Assembly: GCF_034424545.1 (NCBI RefSeq)
Contig: NZ_CP139970.1
Span: 3,596,001-3,660,000 of the forward strand
Origin: Trinickia caryophylli
GTDB taxonomy: Bacteria > Pseudomonadota > Gammaproteobacteria > Burkholderiales > Burkholderiaceae
Length of the DNA: 64,000 nt
Reading direction: 5' to 3'
The notes under the pieces are model-generated. The model had not been told where the DNA came from and did not search any database. It saw only the letters and a program-made list of their open reading frames with translations. Below are positions 15,875 through 26,675 of this stretch, piece by piece. The translations under genes and the position numbers were made by a program. Each line of letters starts with the position of its first letter. Positions within the stretch are counted from its first letter, which is position 1.

Positions 15875-17410
15875 ATGATGATTCTCACGCCCGGCCGACT
15901 GACACTGGCGCAATTGCGGCGCATCGCGCGCGAACCCGTGACGCTGCAGCTCGATCCGGCGAGCCATGCGGGCATCGACGCGTGCGCGCGCGCCGTAGCC
16001 GAGATCGCCGCCGAGGGCCAGCCCGCCTACGGCATCAACACCGGCTTCGGGCGCCTGGCAAGCACGCACATTCCGCACGATCAGCTCGAACTGCTGCAGC
16101 GCAATCTCGTCCTCTCGCACGCGGTGGGCGTGGGCGAACCGATGCAGGCGCCCGTCGTGCGCCTGCTGATCGCGCTCAAGCTTTCGAGCCTGGGGCGCGG
16201 GCATTCCGGTGTGCGGCGCGAGGTGATCGACGCGCTCGTCGCGCTTTTCAATGCGGACGTGCTGCCTGTGATTCCCGTCAAGGGGTCGGTAGGCGCGTCG
16301 GGCGATCTGGCGCCCCTTGCGCATTTGTCGGCCGCGCTGATCGGCATCGGCGAAGTGCACGTGCGTGGCGAGCGCATGAGCGCCGCCGCCGGCCTCGCGC
16401 ACGCCGGATTGACGCCGCTCACGCTGCAGGCGAAGGAGGGCCTCGCGCTGCTCAACGGCACGCAGGCCTCGGCGGCGCTTGCGCTCGACAATCTCTTCGC
16501 GATCGAGGACTTGTTCCGCACGGCGCTCGTTTCGGGGGCGCTGTCGGTGGACGCGGCGGCAGGCTCCGTCAAGCCGTTCGATGCGCGCATTCACGAGCTG
16601 CGCGGCCACCGCGGCCAGATCGAGGCGGCAGCGGCTTATCGCGGCCTGCTCGAGGGCTCGGGCATCAATCTCTCGCATCGCGATTGCGGCAAGGTGCAGG
16701 ATCCGTACAGTCTGCGCTGCCAGCCGCAGGTGATGGGAGCCTGCCTCGACCAGATTCGCCACGCGGCCGACGTGCTGCTGATCGAGGCGAATGCCGTCTC
16801 CGACAATCCGCTCGTGTTTCCCGATACCCGCGAGGTGCTCTCGGGCGGCAACTTCCATGCGGAGCCCGTTGCGTTCGCCGCCGATAACCTCGCGCTGGCC
16901 GCCGCCGAAATCGGCGCGCTCGCCGAGCGTCGTATCGCCTTGCTGATCGATGCGACGCTTTCGGGGCTGCCGCCGTTTCTCGTCCGGGATGGCGGCGTGA
17001 ACTCGGGCTTCATGATCGCGCACGTGACCGCGGCGGCGCTCGCGTCCGAGAACAAGACGCTTGCGCATCCCGCGTCTGTGGATTCGCTGCCGACTTCGGC
17101 GAACCAGGAAGATCACGTGTCGATGGCGACGTTCGCGGCGCGCAAGCTCGGGGACATCGCCGCGAACACCGCGCATATTCTCGCGATCGAGCTGCTGGCG
17201 GCGGCGCAAGGCGTCGATCTGCGCGAGCCGAATCACACGAGCGCGGCGCTCAGCCGGGTGATGGAGACCGTACGCGCGGTCGTGCCGCACTACGAACTCG
17301 ATCGCTACTTCGCACCCGATATCGCCGCGATCACGACGCTCGTGGAAGACGGCACGATCGCGGCGGCGAGCCCGCTGTCGTTCGCGTCGCTCGCACCCGT
17401 GGCGGCCTGA
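15875..17410 (+). CDS. hutH: Histidine ammonia-lyase (histidase)
   Basis: HutH removes ammonia from histidine to give trans-urocanate, the first step of the Hut pathway. The 511-residue length is normal. The Ala-Ser-Gly triplet that cyclises to the MIO electrophile is at 141-143 in [12 protein letters not shown], and YGINTGFG at 52-59 carries the conserved catalytic tyrosine region. It heads the operon behind the HutC operator. Two ATG codons stand side by side at the start; the second (15878) is equally likely. The preceding CAGGA gives a modest ribosome-binding site. Confidence 0.97.
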   Translation: MMILTPGRLTLAQLRRIAREPVTLQLDPASHAGIDACARAVAEIAAEGQPAYGINTGFGRLASTHIPHDQLELLQRNLVLSHAVGVGEPMQAPVVRLLIALKLSSLGRGHSGVRREVIDALVALFNADVLPVIPVKGSVGASGDLAPLAHLSAALIGIGEVHVRGERMSAAAGLAHAGLTPLTLQAKEGLALLNGTQASAALALDNLFAIEDLFRTALVSGALSVDAAAGSVKPFDARIHELRGHRGQIEAAAAYRGLLEGSGINLSHRDCGKVQDPYSLRCQPQVMGACLDQIRHAADVLLIEANAVSDNPLVFPDTREVLSGGNFHAEPVAFAADNLALAAAEIGALAERRIALLIDATLSGLPPFLVRDGGVNSGFMIAHVTAAALASENKTLAHPASVDSLPTSANQEDHVSMATFAARKLGDIAANTAHILAIELLAAAQGVDLREPNHTSAALSRVMETVRAVVPHYELDRYFAPDIAAITTLVEDGTIAAASPLSFASLAPVAA

Positions 17411-17428
17411 GCGAGCGACGCCGACATC

Positions 17429-18124
17429 ATGAACGCTCCTGCGTATCAGGGCATCAAGGACTTCATCCTCGCGCGCATTCACTCGGGCGAGTGGGCCGAG
17501 GGCGACCAGGTGCCCTCTGAAAACGAACTCGCGCGCGATTTCAGCGTCGCGCGCATGACGGTGAACCGCGCGTTGCGCGAGCTCACGGCCGAGCAGGTGC
17601 TCACGCGCGTGCAAGGCGCGGGAACGTTCGTCGCGCGGCCCAAATACGAATCGACGCTGGTTGCGATCCGCAGCATTTCGGATGAGATCGCCGCACGAGG
17701 GCACGCGCATCGCGCGGCCGTGCTCGCGCTCGGCGCGGCGGTGGCCGACGCGGCGCTTGCGCTCGAACTGCAGGTGAAGCCCGGCAGCCCGATTTTTCAC
17801 TCGCTGCTTGTGCACTTCGAGAACGACGAACCGGTGCAGCTCGAGGAGCGCTGGGTCAATCCGGCCGCGGCGCCCGAGTATGCGCTCCAGGACTTCACGA
17901 AGATCACCCCGAATCAGTACCTCGTGCGCGTGGCCCCGCTGTCGCGCGTGGAGTACCGCATCGAAGCCGCGTCGCCGGAACCGTCTACGTGCGAGCATCT
18001 CGCGATGGACGAGGGCGAGCCGTGCCTCGTCTTGCATCGCCGCACGTGGACGCGTTCGCTCGTGGCCTCGGTGGCGAATCTTTGGCACCCCGGCAGCCGG
18101 TACCGCTTCACCGGCCATTTCTGA
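17429..18124 (+). CDS. hutC: Histidine utilisation repressor HutC, GntR family
   Basis: This 231-residue GntR/HutC-type regulator has an N-terminal winged helix (SENELARDFSVARMTVNRAL, about 30-50) and a C-terminal UbiC-like effector domain (about 90-225) that binds urocanate. It represses the hut genes without histidine. It sits 18 bp after hutH inside the operon it controls, so repression is autogenous. The palindrome before hutH is its likely operator. Confidence 0.95.
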   Translation: MNAPAYQGIKDFILARIHSGEWAEGDQVPSENELARDFSVARMTVNRALRELTAEQVLTRVQGAGTFVARPKYESTLVAIRSISDEIAARGHAHRAAVLALGAAVADAALALELQVKPGSPIFHSLLVHFENDEPVQLEERWVNPAAAPEYALQDFTKITPNQYLVRVAPLSRVEYRIEAASPEPSTCEHLAMDEGEPCLVLHRRTWTRSLVASVANLWHPGSRYRFTGHF

Positions 18125-18148
18125 ACCACGGACTCTGGAGAGTCGCCC

Positions 18149-19840
18149 ATGACCGATTCGAATTTCGCCGATCCGCGTTTCGACGCCACGCGCAACATAC
18201 GTGCGCCGCGCGGTGCGCAAAAGACCTGCAAGAGCTGGCTCACCGAGGCCGCTTACCGCATGATCCAGAACAACCTCGATGCCGAAGTGGCCGAGCACCC
18301 GCATGCGCTCGTCGTCTACGGCGGAATCGGGCGGGCCGCGCGCAACTGGGCCTGCTTCGACCAGATCCTCGCCTCGTTGAAGGATCTCGAGGACGACGAG
18401 ACGCTGCTCGTGCAATCGGGCAAGCCCGTGGGCGTATTCCGCACGCATCCCGATGCGCCGCGCGTGCTGATCGCGAATTCCAACCTCGTGCCGCACTGGG
18501 CGACCTGGGAGCATTTTCACGAGCTGGACCGCAAGGGGCTCATGATGTACGGCCAGATGACAGCCGGCAGCTGGATTTATATCGGCAGCCAGGGCATCGT
18601 GCAGGGTACGTACGAGACGTTTTTTGCCGTCGCGAACCAGCACTTCGGCGGCCGCGCGCAGGGGCGCTGGATCCTCACGGGCGGGCTGGGCGGCATGGGC
18701 GGCGCGCAGCCCCTCGCCGCGACGATGGCCGGTTTTTCGATGATCGCGGTCGAATGCGACGAGACGCGCATCGATTTCCGTCTGAAGACGCGCTATCTCG
18801 ATCGCAAGGCGACGACGCTCGATGAAGCGCTCGAGATGATCGAGGCGGCGAAGGCGAGCGGGCAGCCGGTATCCGTCGGCCTCGTCGGCAACGCCGCCGA
18901 TGTGTTCGCCGAGTGCGTCGCGCGCGGCATCACGCCCGATTGCGTGACCGATCAAACGAGCGCGCACGATCCCATTCATGGCTATTTGCCGCAGGGGTGG
19001 ACGCTCGCCGAGTGGCGCGAGCGGCAAAAGCGAGATCCGCAGAGCATCGTCGCGGCGGCCAAGCAGTCGATGGCCCACCAGGTGCGCGCAATGCTCGCGC
19101 TGCAATCGCGCGGTGCCGCAACGCTCGATTACGGCAACAACATCCGCCAGATGGCGCTCGACATGGGCGTCGAAAATGCCTTCGACTTCCCCGGCTTCGT
19201 GCCGGCCTATATTCGTCCGCTCTTTTGCGAAGGAAAGGGGCCGTTCCGTTGGGTCGCGCTCTCGGGCGATCCCGAGGACATCTACAAGACGGATGCGAAG
19301 GTCAAGGAGTTGATTCCCGACGACGCGCATCTGCACAACTGGCTCGACATGGCGCGCGCACGCATTGCGTTCCAGGGGCTGCCCGCGCGTATTTGCTGGG
19401 TTGGCGTGAAAGACCGCTATCGTCTCGGGCTCGCGTTCAACGAGATGGTCGCGCGTGGCGAGCTCAAGGCGCCGATCGTCATTGGCCGCGACCACCTCGA
19501 CACGGGCTCCGTGGCGAGCCCGAACCGCGAGACGGAGGCGATGAAGGACGGCTCCGATGCGGTGAGCGACTGGCCGTTGCTGAACGCGCTCCTGAACACC
19601 GCGGGTGGGGCCACATGGGTCTCGCTGCACCATGGCGGCGGCGTGGGGATGGGCTTCAGTCAGCATGCGGGCGTCGTCATCGTGTGCGACGGCACCGAGG
19701 CGGCCGCGCGGCGTATCGAGCGCGTGCTGTTCAACGATCCGGCAACGGGCATCATGCGTCACGCCGATGCCGGCTACGAGATCGCGCAGCGTACGGCGCG
19801 CGAGGTCGGGCTCCAGTTGCCGATGCTTGATCGTCGATGA
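18149..19840 (+). CDS. hutU: Urocanate hydratase
   Basis: HutU adds water to urocanate to form imidazolone propionate, using tightly bound NAD as electrophile. The 563-residue length and motifs ([17 protein letters not shown]-binding stretch, YGNNIRQMA) are typical. It follows hutC by 24 bp, and its stop overlaps the hutD start in ATGA, indicating translational coupling. Confidence 0.97.
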   Translation: MTDSNFADPRFDATRNIRAPRGAQKTCKSWLTEAAYRMIQNNLDAEVAEHPHALVVYGGIGRAARNWACFDQILASLKDLEDDETLLVQSGKPVGVFRTHPDAPRVLIANSNLVPHWATWEHFHELDRKGLMMYGQMTAGSWIYIGSQGIVQGTYETFFAVANQHFGGRAQGRWILTGGLGGMGGAQPLAATMAGFSMIAVECDETRIDFRLKTRYLDRKATTLDEALEMIEAAKASGQPVSVGLVGNAADVFAECVARGITPDCVTDQTSAHDPIHGYLPQGWTLAEWRERQKRDPQSIVAAAKQSMAHQVRAMLALQSRGAATLDYGNNIRQMALDMGVENAFDFPGFVPAYIRPLFCEGKGPFRWVALSGDPEDIYKTDAKVKELIPDDAHLHNWLDMARARIAFQGLPARICWVGVKDRYRLGLAFNEMVARGELKAPIVIGRDHLDTGSVASPNRETEAMKDGSDAVSDWPLLNALLNTAGGATWVSLHHGGGVGMGFSQHAGVVIVCDGTEAAARRIERVLFNDPATGIMRHADAGYEIAQRTAREVGLQLPMLDRR

Positions 19841-20481
19841 CGGCGGCGCCGATGGCGGCAATTCCGGACCACTCGCGCGGCGACACGGCGCCGAGCACCT
19901 CGATGCGGATCGTGCGCGGCGCGGCGTTGGCTGCGGCGCCGTGGAAGAACGGCGGGGGCGTGACGCGCGAGGTTGCCGTGCATCCGCCGGGCGCCGGTTT
20001 CGATAACTTCGTCTGGCGCGTGAGCGTGGCCGATGTCGAGCGTTCGGGGCCGTTCTCCCGCTTTGCCGGTGTCGATCGCACGCTGGTGTTGCTCGCGGGT
20101 GCCGGGATGCAGATTGCCGACGCGCGCGGGATGGCGCAGACCTCGCTGACGGCGCCGTTCGCGTTCGTGCAATTCCCTGGCGAACTCGCGATCGATGCGG
20201 CGCTTGTCGACGGGCCGACGCGCGATTTGAACATCATGTTGCGGCGCGGCTTGGCGACGAGCGCAGTCGAGCTTTGGCATGGCCCCGGCGAGCATCGGCT
20301 CGATGCCGACACGGTGCTCGTTTTCTGCGCCGAGGGACCGATCGAGTTGACCGACGGCGAGGGCGCGTTCGTGCGGCTCGACACGATGGATACCTTGCGT
20401 GTCGACGGCGCGCGCGCCTGGCATTGCACCGTGACCGGCGGCGGCAGTGCCGTTGCGATCGGCATTCGTGGGGCTTGCTGA
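19837..20481 (+). CDS. hutD: HutD family protein
   Basis: HutD is a cupin-fold protein of hut operons ([25 protein letters not shown]). In Pseudomonas it is thought to limit hut expression, perhaps by binding formylglutamate or another intermediate; its exact role is not settled. The 214-residue protein starts with the ATG overlapping the hutU stop. The first 20 or so residues before MRIVRGAAL are extra compared with typical HutD, so an internal start is possible. Confidence 0.9.
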   Translation: MTAAPMAAIPDHSRGDTAPSTSMRIVRGAALAAAPWKNGGGVTREVAVHPPGAGFDNFVWRVSVADVERSGPFSRFAGVDRTLVLLAGAGMQIADARGMAQTSLTAPFAFVQFPGELAIDAALVDGPTRDLNIMLRRGLATSAVELWHGPGEHRLDADTVLVFCAEGPIELTDGEGAFVRLDTMDTLRVDGARAWHCTVTGGGSAVAIGIRGAC

Positions 20482-20527
20482 TGCGCGCTTTGATGCACGC
20501 TTTGGTGCGCGCTTCGATGCTTGCTTG
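20480..20527 (+). repeat. Four imperfect copies of a 12-bp repeat between hutD and hutI
   Basis: The consensus unit is GATGCGCGCTTT. The copies are GATGCGCGCTTT, GATGCACGCTTT, GGTGCGCGCTTC and GATGCTTGCTTG, beginning inside the hutD stop codon. The hutI reading frame stays open through the array (…[13 protein letters not shown]…), although hutI itself starts later. The 127-bp spacer is out of character with the overlapping or tightly packed junctions around it. Confidence 0.75.
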
Positions 20528-20608
20528 CCGGCGGCAAGCGCATCGCTGCCGGCGCATCGTGCGAGCCGCCGATTCATCGAACCAATCCAGCTTGAAGGGT
20601 GCTGTACG

Positions 20609-21862
20609 ATGACCGAATCGATCTGGCAGGACATGCATCTTTGCCCGCGCGGCGATCTCGACGAGACGATCCAGGACGCCGCGATGGCCGTGCGCGACGG
20701 CAAGATCGTGTGGGTCGGAGCGCGGTGCGCGTTGCCGGAATCATTCTCCGCGTGGCCACACGAAAATCTGAACGGCGCATGGGTGACGCCGGGGCTTGTC
20801 GATTGCCACACGCACCTCGTCTACGGTGGCCATCGCGCGGACGAGTTCGCGTTGCGCCTTGCGGGTGCGAGCTATGAGGAAATCGCGCGGCGCGGCGGCG
20901 GCATCGTTTCGACGGTGCGCGCGACGCGCGAGGCGGACGAGCCCGCGCTCATGCGCGCGTCCGCGCGACGGCTCGAGCCGCTCTTGGCTGAAGGGGTAAG
21001 TGCGATCGAGATCAAGTCCGGCTACGGGCTCGATCTCGACAGCGAACGCAAGATGTTGCGCGTCGCGCGCGAACTGGGGCGTCGCTATCCGGTTTCCGTC
21101 TATACGACGTTTCTCGGTGCGCATGCGCTGCCGCCGGAGTTCGCCGGCCGCGCCGACGCGTACATCGACGAGGTCTGCGAGCGCATGCTGCCGGCACTGG
21201 CCGGCGAGGGGCTCGTCGACGCGGTGGACGTGTTTTGCGAGCGCATCGGCTTCACGCTCGCGCAAAGCGAGCGCGTGTTCGAAGCGGCCGTGCGTCATGG
21301 CCTGCCGGTCAAGATGCATGCCGAGCAGTTGAGCGCGAACGGCGGAGCGGCGCTTGCCGCGCGCTATGGGGCGCTGTCGGCCGATCACCTCGAATATCTC
21401 GACGAAGCCGGCGTGGCGGCGATGAAGGCGGCTGGGACCGTGGCCGTGCTGCTGCCGGGCGCCTATTACTTCATTCGGGAGACGCAGCTGCCGCCAATCG
21501 AGCTGCTGCGCCGCTACGAAGTGCCGATTGCGCTGGCGACCGACAGCAACCCTGGCACGTCGCCTGCCACGTCGCTCGTGGCGATGATGAACATGGCTTG
21601 CACGCTTTTCCGGCTTACTGTTCGCGAAGCGCTTGCCGGCGTTACGGCGAATGCGGCGCGCGCGCTCGGACGAAGCGACCGGCACGGCGTGCTCGAACCG
21701 GGGCGTCAGGCCGATTTCGTTGCGTGGTCGGTCGACTCCCTGGCCGAACTCGCTTACTGGATCGGTCGCCCTCTCGCCGCGCGTGTCGTGCACGCGGGCG
21801 TGCCGGTCGCACACCCGTACGGCCCGGGGGCGAACACGATGATGCAAGGAGCGGCGCAATGA
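20609..21862 (+). CDS. hutI: Imidazolonepropionase
   Basis: HutI is a zinc or iron amidohydrolase that opens imidazolone propionate to N-formimino-L-glutamate. The 417-residue protein shows the metal-binding [11 protein letters not shown] near residue 70, KMHAEQLS with a further metal histidine, and [10 protein letters not shown] with the catalytic aspartate. The start MTESIWQ follows GAAGGG; the frame is open upstream through a repeat but that part is not family-like. The stop overlaps the hutF start (ATGA). Confidence 0.96.
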   Translation: MTESIWQDMHLCPRGDLDETIQDAAMAVRDGKIVWVGARCALPESFSAWPHENLNGAWVTPGLVDCHTHLVYGGHRADEFALRLAGASYEEIARRGGGIVSTVRATREADEPALMRASARRLEPLLAEGVSAIEIKSGYGLDLDSERKMLRVARELGRRYPVSVYTTFLGAHALPPEFAGRADAYIDEVCERMLPALAGEGLVDAVDVFCERIGFTLAQSERVFEAAVRHGLPVKMHAEQLSANGGAALAARYGALSADHLEYLDEAGVAAMKAAGTVAVLLPGAYYFIRETQLPPIELLRRYEVPIALATDSNPGTSPATSLVAMMNMACTLFRLTVREALAGVTANAARALGRSDRHGVLEPGRQADFVAWSVDSLAELAYWIGRPLAARVVHAGVPVAHPYGPGANTMMQGAAQ

Positions 21863-23253
21863 CGAACGGAGAGCGACAGGCCCTCTTCGCGCCTCACGCG
21901 TATTTGCCAGAAGGCTGGCGCGAAAACGTACTGATCGAATGGAGCGATGCCGGCATGCTCGCGCGCGTGACGCCGGATGCCGCGCCACCAGCAGGCGTGC
22001 CGCGTGCGCAGGGGCCGGTGATGCCCGGCATCCCCAATCTGCATTCGCACGCATTCCAGCGCGCGATGGCCGGACTCACCGAATACCGCGCGCAGGGCAG
22101 CGATACGTTCTGGAGCTGGCGCGATCTCATGTATCGGTTTGCCGCGCGCGTGACGCCCGAGATCCTCGCGGCGGTGGCGTATTGGCTCTATGTCGAGATG
22201 TTGAAGACCGGTTACACCTCGGTCTGCGAATTCCATTATCTGCACCATGCGCCGGACGGCAGCCCCTATGCGAATCGTGCCGAGTTGGCTTCGCGTGTCG
22301 TCGATGCGGGCGCGCGCGCGGGCATCGGGCTCACGATGCTGCCCGTGCTCTACGAGTACAGCGGCTTCGGCGAGCGGCCGCCGCGTGCCGACCAGCGCCG
22401 GTTCATCAATACGCCCGAGCAATTGGTCGCGCTGCTCGACGCGCTCGCGAGCGCGTACCCCGAGCACGCCGGATTGGCTTATGGCGTGGCGCCGCATTCG
22501 CTGCGTGCGGTGTCGGCGGCCTCTCTGGCGCGGTTGAGCGCCGCGATGAGCGAGCGGCCCGCGGCGCCTGTCCATATCCATATCGCCGAGCAAACCGGCG
22601 AGGTGGACGATTGCATTGCGGCGACGGGCATGCGCCCCGTGGAATGGCTGCTCGAGCACGCCGATGTGGATGCGCGGTGGTGCCTCGTCCATGCAACGCA
22701 CCTGAGCGGGACCGAAGTCGGCGCACTCGCGGCAAGCGGCGCGGTGGCGGGGCTTTGCCCCACGACCGAAGCGAATCTCGGCGACGGCGTGTTCCCGGCT
22801 GCCGCCTTTCTGGAAGCGGGTGGGCGGATCGGCATCGGCTCGGACAGTCACATTGCCGTCGATTGGCGTGCCGAGCTGCGCCTGCTTGAATACGGGCAGC
22901 GTTTGGCCAGGCGCGAGCGTAATGTGCTCGCGTCGGCCGAGCGTGTACAGGTGGCCGAACGGCTGTTCGACGCGGTGCTCGCCGGGGGCGCCGCCACGAC
23001 GGGCCGCGCAACAGGCGCGCTGCGCGAAGGCTGTCGGGCCGACTGGCTCGTGCTCGATGAGGCGCATCCGAGCGTCGACGGGCATCGCCCCGAGGATTGG
23101 CTGGCCGGCCTCGTCTTCTGCGAGCATGGCGGCATGCCGGTATGCGATGTCTATACGGGCGGTCGGCGCGTGGTCGAGGCTGGCCGGCACGCCGACGAAG
23201 AGCGGGCTTACGCCGGCTATCGCGCGGCGCTTGCGCAATTGATCGGCGGATAG
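21859..23253 (+). CDS. hutF: Formimidoylglutamate deiminase
   Basis: HutF removes the imine as ammonia from N-formimino-L-glutamate, giving N-formylglutamate. It is an amidohydrolase of 464 residues: [15 protein letters not shown] (metal site), [23 protein letters not shown] and [12 protein letters not shown] are the family motifs. Its presence with hutG shows the organism uses the five-step route, not direct HutG formiminoglutamase. The start overlaps the hutI stop. Confidence 0.96.
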   Translation: MTNGERQALFAPHAYLPEGWRENVLIEWSDAGMLARVTPDAAPPAGVPRAQGPVMPGIPNLHSHAFQRAMAGLTEYRAQGSDTFWSWRDLMYRFAARVTPEILAAVAYWLYVEMLKTGYTSVCEFHYLHHAPDGSPYANRAELASRVVDAGARAGIGLTMLPVLYEYSGFGERPPRADQRRFINTPEQLVALLDALASAYPEHAGLAYGVAPHSLRAVSAASLARLSAAMSERPAAPVHIHIAEQTGEVDDCIAATGMRPVEWLLEHADVDARWCLVHATHLSGTEVGALAASGAVAGLCPTTEANLGDGVFPAAAFLEAGGRIGIGSDSHIAVDWRAELRLLEYGQRLARRERNVLASAERVQVAERLFDAVLAGGAATTGRATGALREGCRADWLVLDEAHPSVDGHRPEDWLAGLVFCEHGGMPVCDVYTGGRRVVEAGRHADEERAYAGYRAALAQLIGG

Positions 23254-23340
23254 ATACGAACCCGGGCTTGATGTACCGCTGAGGCTGCGCTCGCGCGCAG
23301 GCTTTGCCCGATGAGGGCGCACGTCTCTTCTGCGAGAACG

Positions 23341-24165
23341 ATGATGGACAGCACGACCGATCTTCCGATTTTCACGCTGCGGCAAGGAACGCTGCCGCTC
23401 GTCATTTCCATGCCGCACGTCGGCACGTGCATCGCCCCCGACATTGCCGCGACGATGACCGAGGCCGCATCACACGTCGACGATTGCGACTGGCACCTCC
23501 AACGTCTTTATGCGTTCGCCGAGACGAGCGGCGCCTCGATGATCGTGCCGACGTATGCGCGCTACGTGATCGATCTCAATCGGCCGCCCGATGACGCGAA
23601 TCTCTATCCAGGGCAGGACACGACCGGCCTGGTGCCGGTCGACACGTTCGACAAGGCGCCGCTCTATCCGCCGGGCGGGCAGCCGCAAGCCGAGGAGATT
23701 GCCCGGCGGCGGGCGCGGTATTGGCAGCCTTATCACGATGCACTCGCAAGCGAGATTGTCCGGCTGAAGCAGCGGCATGGACGCGTGCTGCTCTGGGAGG
23801 CGCATTCGATTCGATCGGAGGTGCCGCGGTTTTTCGCGGGGCGGCTGCCCGATTTCAACTTCGGCACGGCGGGCGGTGCGAGTGCCGCGCCGGGGCTGGC
23901 CGATGCGCTCGTGGATGAAGTGACTCGGCATGGCGGCTATACCGCCGTTGCGAACGGGCGGTTCAAGGGCGGATACATTACGCGGCGATACGGTGTGCCC
24001 GATGACGGTGTGCACGCCGTGCAGCTCGAACTCGCACAGATCACCTATATGCAGGAGACGCGGCCTTATGCCTGCGACGAGGCGCTTGCTTCGCGGGTGA
24101 GTACGCTGCTCGGCAAGCTCGTAGACCATGCGCTTCGGTATATCTCGACGGATTCGATCATGTGA
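23341..24165 (+). CDS. hutG: N-formylglutamate deformylase
   Basis: This last Hut step splits N-formylglutamate to glutamate and formate. The 274-residue protein belongs to the formylglutamate amidohydrolase family: SMPHVGTCIAPD, DCDWHLQRLY, VIDLNRPPDD and LLWEAHSIRSEVPRFF are characteristic and carry metal- and substrate-binding residues. The start was taken at ATG 23341 (MMDSTTDLP), not the upstream in-frame codon. A gap of 87 bp separates it from hutF, larger than other junctions, but the direction and pathway place it in the operon. Confidence 0.95.
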   Translation: MMDSTTDLPIFTLRQGTLPLVISMPHVGTCIAPDIAATMTEAASHVDDCDWHLQRLYAFAETSGASMIVPTYARYVIDLNRPPDDANLYPGQDTTGLVPVDTFDKAPLYPPGGQPQAEEIARRRARYWQPYHDALASEIVRLKQRHGRVLLWEAHSIRSEVPRFFAGRLPDFNFGTAGGASAAPGLADALVDEVTRHGGYTAVANGRFKGGYITRRYGVPDDGVHAVQLELAQITYMQETRPYACDEALASRVSTLLGKLVDHALRYISTDSIM

Positions 24166-24230
24166 TGATCGACACTCCGTCACGCGGCGGCGGTTATCAA
24201 GCTAAACGACGGAATCTAAGATGCCTCCAT

Positions 24231-24254
24231 GGTGCGGGCGATCCATCCCGCACC
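24231..24254. terminator. Hairpin downstream of hutG
   Basis: GGTGCGGG and CCCGCACC form a perfect 8-bp stem with an 8-nt loop, 66 bp after hutG and 38 bp before the next gene. There is no T tract, so it could end the hut transcript or act in the leader of the following hydrolase gene. Confidence 0.35.
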
Positions 24255-24292
24255 CATACGTGTTCGATTGACACACTGAAAGGGGCATCGCA

Positions 24293-25132
24293 ATGCAGAT
24301 TCGAACGAGGGGAACCACGATTCACGTGGAGACGCAAGGCAGTGGGAATCCGGCGCTTGTCTTCCTCCACTATTGGGGCGGCTCGTCGCGCACATGGGAC
24401 GGCGTGGCGCGCGAACTCCGCGCCGACCACGAGATCGTGGCCATCGATCATCGGGGATGGGGAGAATCGGGCGTACCCGACGAGGGCTATGGCATCGCCG
24501 ACATGGCGAACGACGCGCAGGACGTGATCGAAGCGCTCGGTTTGCGACGCTACGTCCTGGTCGGCCATTCGATGGGCGGAAAAGTGGCCCAACTGCTCGC
24601 GTCGCGCCGGCCCACAGGGCTCGAGGGGCTCGTTCTGGTCGCGCCGTCTCCGCCTTCGGCCATGGCGTTGCCGGACGAACAGCGCAAGGCGATGGCGGGC
24701 GCCTACGATTCGCGCGAATCGATCTGCTGGGTGCTCGATCATGTCCTCACCGCGCAGCGTCTCTCTAACGAAAGTCGCGAGCAGGTCATCGCGGATAGCC
24801 TGCGCGGCGCCAGGAAAGCGAAGGAGGCATGGCCGAACGCGGCCATGCTCGAGGACATTACCGCAGACGTCGGCTTCGTCGACGTGCCCGTGCAGGTAAT
24901 CGCCGGTGAGCTGGATCAGGTCGACCGTGTGGAAACCTTGCAAAAGGAACTGCTGTCGCGAATGGCCGGCGCACGGCTGCATGTCCTGCCGGGGATCGGA
25001 CACCTTTCGCCGCTCGAGGCGCCGTCAGCGGTCGCGGCACTCATTGGCGAGTTCGTACGTACAGTGCGGGCGCGCATCGATGCAAGCGTGCCTCAGGCGT
25101 CCAGGCGGGTTGCCACCGCTGCCGATCGCTGA
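24293..25132 (+). CDS. Alpha/beta-fold hydrolase
   Basis: This 279-residue hydrolase has a classic triad: nucleophile S93 in GHSMGG, an acid in VIAGELDQVD, and histidine in LPGIGHLSPLEAP. The oxyanion motif is FLHYWGGSSRTW near residue 25. This pattern fits esterases, haloperoxidase-like enzymes or enol-lactone hydrolases; the substrate is unknown. The start follows GAAAGGGG at 7 bp. A LysR regulator converges on it from the right and may control it. Confidence 0.82.
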   Translation: MQIRTRGTTIHVETQGSGNPALVFLHYWGGSSRTWDGVARELRADHEIVAIDHRGWGESGVPDEGYGIADMANDAQDVIEALGLRRYVLVGHSMGGKVAQLLASRRPTGLEGLVLVAPSPPSAMALPDEQRKAMAGAYDSRESICWVLDHVLTAQRLSNESREQVIADSLRGARKAKEAWPNAAMLEDITADVGFVDVPVQVIAGELDQVDRVETLQKELLSRMAGARLHVLPGIGHLSPLEAPSAVAALIGEFVRTVRARIDASVPQASRRVATAADR

Positions 25133-25222
25133 AGCGCAGCTTTGCGGCTTTGCGACTCGCGGCGCAAACCATACGTTCATCTCGCGCGCGGGAGCGGACC
25201 GCTGTTGCCGTCCGTTCGGCTT

Positions 25223-26191
25223 CTATGCGCTTCGACGCTGGGGCTCGCCGTTGGCGCGACGCCGCGTGGTCTTCTTCCGATTCATCGTGCGATCCCATGG
25301 CGGTTCGTTGCCGAACGCGGCGACCAGATGATCGATCAGGTTGCGCACCTTGACGGGCACGTGACGCGTGCTTGGGTAGACCGCATGAATCGCGAGTTCG
25401 GATGCGCGATAGTCGGGCAGCAACTCGACGAGCCTGCCTGGTGAGATCTGCTCGCCGAAGACGAACGTCGGGCCATAGGCTACGCCAACCCCCGCGAGCG
25501 CCGCGGCAACGAGCATCTGCGTGTTGTTGGCGGCCATCCGGCTCGGGCCGTCGATCACGTGCTTGCGCCCGGCCGCATCGATCAGCGTCCAATCCCCCGC
25601 GGATACGGCTTCGCTGAAGACGAGCCGCGGAGCGTGCCGCAAGTCCTCCGGGGTGCGCGGCGTGCCATGGCGGCGCAAATACTCCGGCGACGCGCAGACG
25701 ACCATCCGGCAAGGTGCGAGCCGGCGCGCGATCAGTCCTGAATCCGGCAGACGCCCGATCCGTACCGCGACGTCGACGCCGGTTTCGAGCAAATCGACGT
25801 AGCGATCACTGAGCAAGACTTCGACATTGACGTGCGGATGGGCTTCCAGATATTGCGCGAGCACGTTGCCAAGATGCATCGCGCCGAACGTGACGGGCGC
25901 GGCGATGCGCACCGTGCCACGGGCTGTACCTTGAGCGTCGCTCGCTTCGCGATTTGCTTCTTCGAACGCTTCGAGAATGCGCTTGCAACGCTCGTAATAG
26001 ATCTGGCCGACGTCGGTCAGGCTCAGGCGGCGCGTCGTTCGCTGCAGCAGCCTGGCGTTGAGTCCGGCTTCGATCGCGCTGACGTACTTGCCAGCCATGG
26101 CGGGCGAGAGCCCGAAACGCCGCGCGGCGGCGGCGAGACTACCCTCGTCGACGGCGGCGACGAATACGCCCATCCCGGTCAGCCGGTCCAT
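25223..26191 (-). CDS. LysR-family transcriptional regulator
   Basis: This 322-residue regulator has an N-terminal winged helix (about 4-62) and a C-terminal effector-binding domain (about 92-290) of the CrgA/DmlR-like subgroup (MDRLTGMGVFVAAVDEGSL). The C terminus is a basic tail (RKKTTRRRANGEPQRR). It lies tail-to-tail with the hydrolase gene. An 8-bp inverted repeat just before its start is a probable autoregulatory site. The target is unknown. Confidence 0.88.
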   Translation of the reverse strand: MDRLTGMGVFVAAVDEGSLAAAARRFGLSPAMAGKYVSAIEAGLNARLLQRTTRRLSLTDVGQIYYERCKRILEAFEEANREASDAQGTARGTVRIAAPVTFGAMHLGNVLAQYLEAHPHVNVEVLLSDRYVDLLETGVDVAVRIGRLPDSGLIARRLAPCRMVVCASPEYLRRHGTPRTPEDLRHAPRLVFSEAVSAGDWTLIDAAGRKHVIDGPSRMAANNTQMLVAAALAGVGVAYGPTFVFGEQISPGRLVELLPDYRASELAIHAVYPSTRHVPVKVRNLIDHLVAAFGNEPPWDRTMNRKKTTRRRANGEPQRRSA

Positions 26192-26200
26192 TCGTTCCTC

Positions 26201-26225
26201 GATTCGATAGTGAGATGATCGAATC
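26201..26225. promoter_or_regulatory. Inverted repeat GATTCGAT-N9-ATCGAATC before the LysR gene
   Basis: Perfect 8-bp arms lie 10 bp upstream of the LysR start codon. Position and size fit a LysR autoregulatory operator overlapping its own promoter. This is inference from position only. Confidence 0.5.
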
Positions 26226-26351
26226 AGTGAGTATGAACGAGGATCGATGGCGCGAACTCGGTTTACGCGGTACCGGAGCCCGATTAATCGGCCGTCGGCA
26301 CATCGATTCCGGCAATGAAGCGGAAAGACTCCATTGCCGGGGAGCTGGCCT

Positions 26352-26675
26352 TTACTGCATCATCGCGCCCGTTTGTCGGGGCTGCCCTTTTCGATTGCAG
26401 GCGGGCGGGTTCACCATGCCGAAGCTGAGCAGGTTGCCGCCGTTGATGGTGCAGGCGAACTCCTTGCCGTCTTTCGCCTTGACGTTGACGTACGTATTCG
26501 TACCTTCGGTACGGCGATTGGTCACGACGAGCTCGTCCGGAGAATATCCCAGCGTACCGGCGGTGCTCGATCTGATTTTTTCGTCAGTCAACATGTTGGT
26601 GCTGCCCGCAATACTGGAACAGCCCGAAATCGCCAAAACCACGATACCCGCGAAAAAGACGCTTGCTGACCGCAT
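26352..26675 (-). CDS. Small predicted lipoprotein
   Basis: This 107-residue protein has a lipoprotein signal peptide with lipobox ISGC (Cys at about 19), followed by a short polar domain ending near a second cysteine-containing stretch (FACTINGGNLLSFGM, PPACN). It should be anchored in the outer or inner membrane after lipidation. The sequence resembles conserved Burkholderia lipoproteins of unknown function. GGAGGG seven bases before the ATG decides the start. Its codon use is less GC-biased than its neighbours. Confidence 0.8.
   Translation of the reverse strand: MRSASVFFAGIVVLAISGCSSIAGSTNMLTDEKIRSSTAGTLGYSPDELVVTNRRTEGTNTYVNVKAKDGKEFACTINGGNLLSFGMVNPPACNRKGQPRQTGAMMQ

Noticed and set aside
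15848..19861. A 1337-codon antisense frame opposite hutH, hutC and hutU
   Set aside because: It is a shadow of three unmistakable hut genes; composition is typical of frame shadows (Arg, Ala, His).
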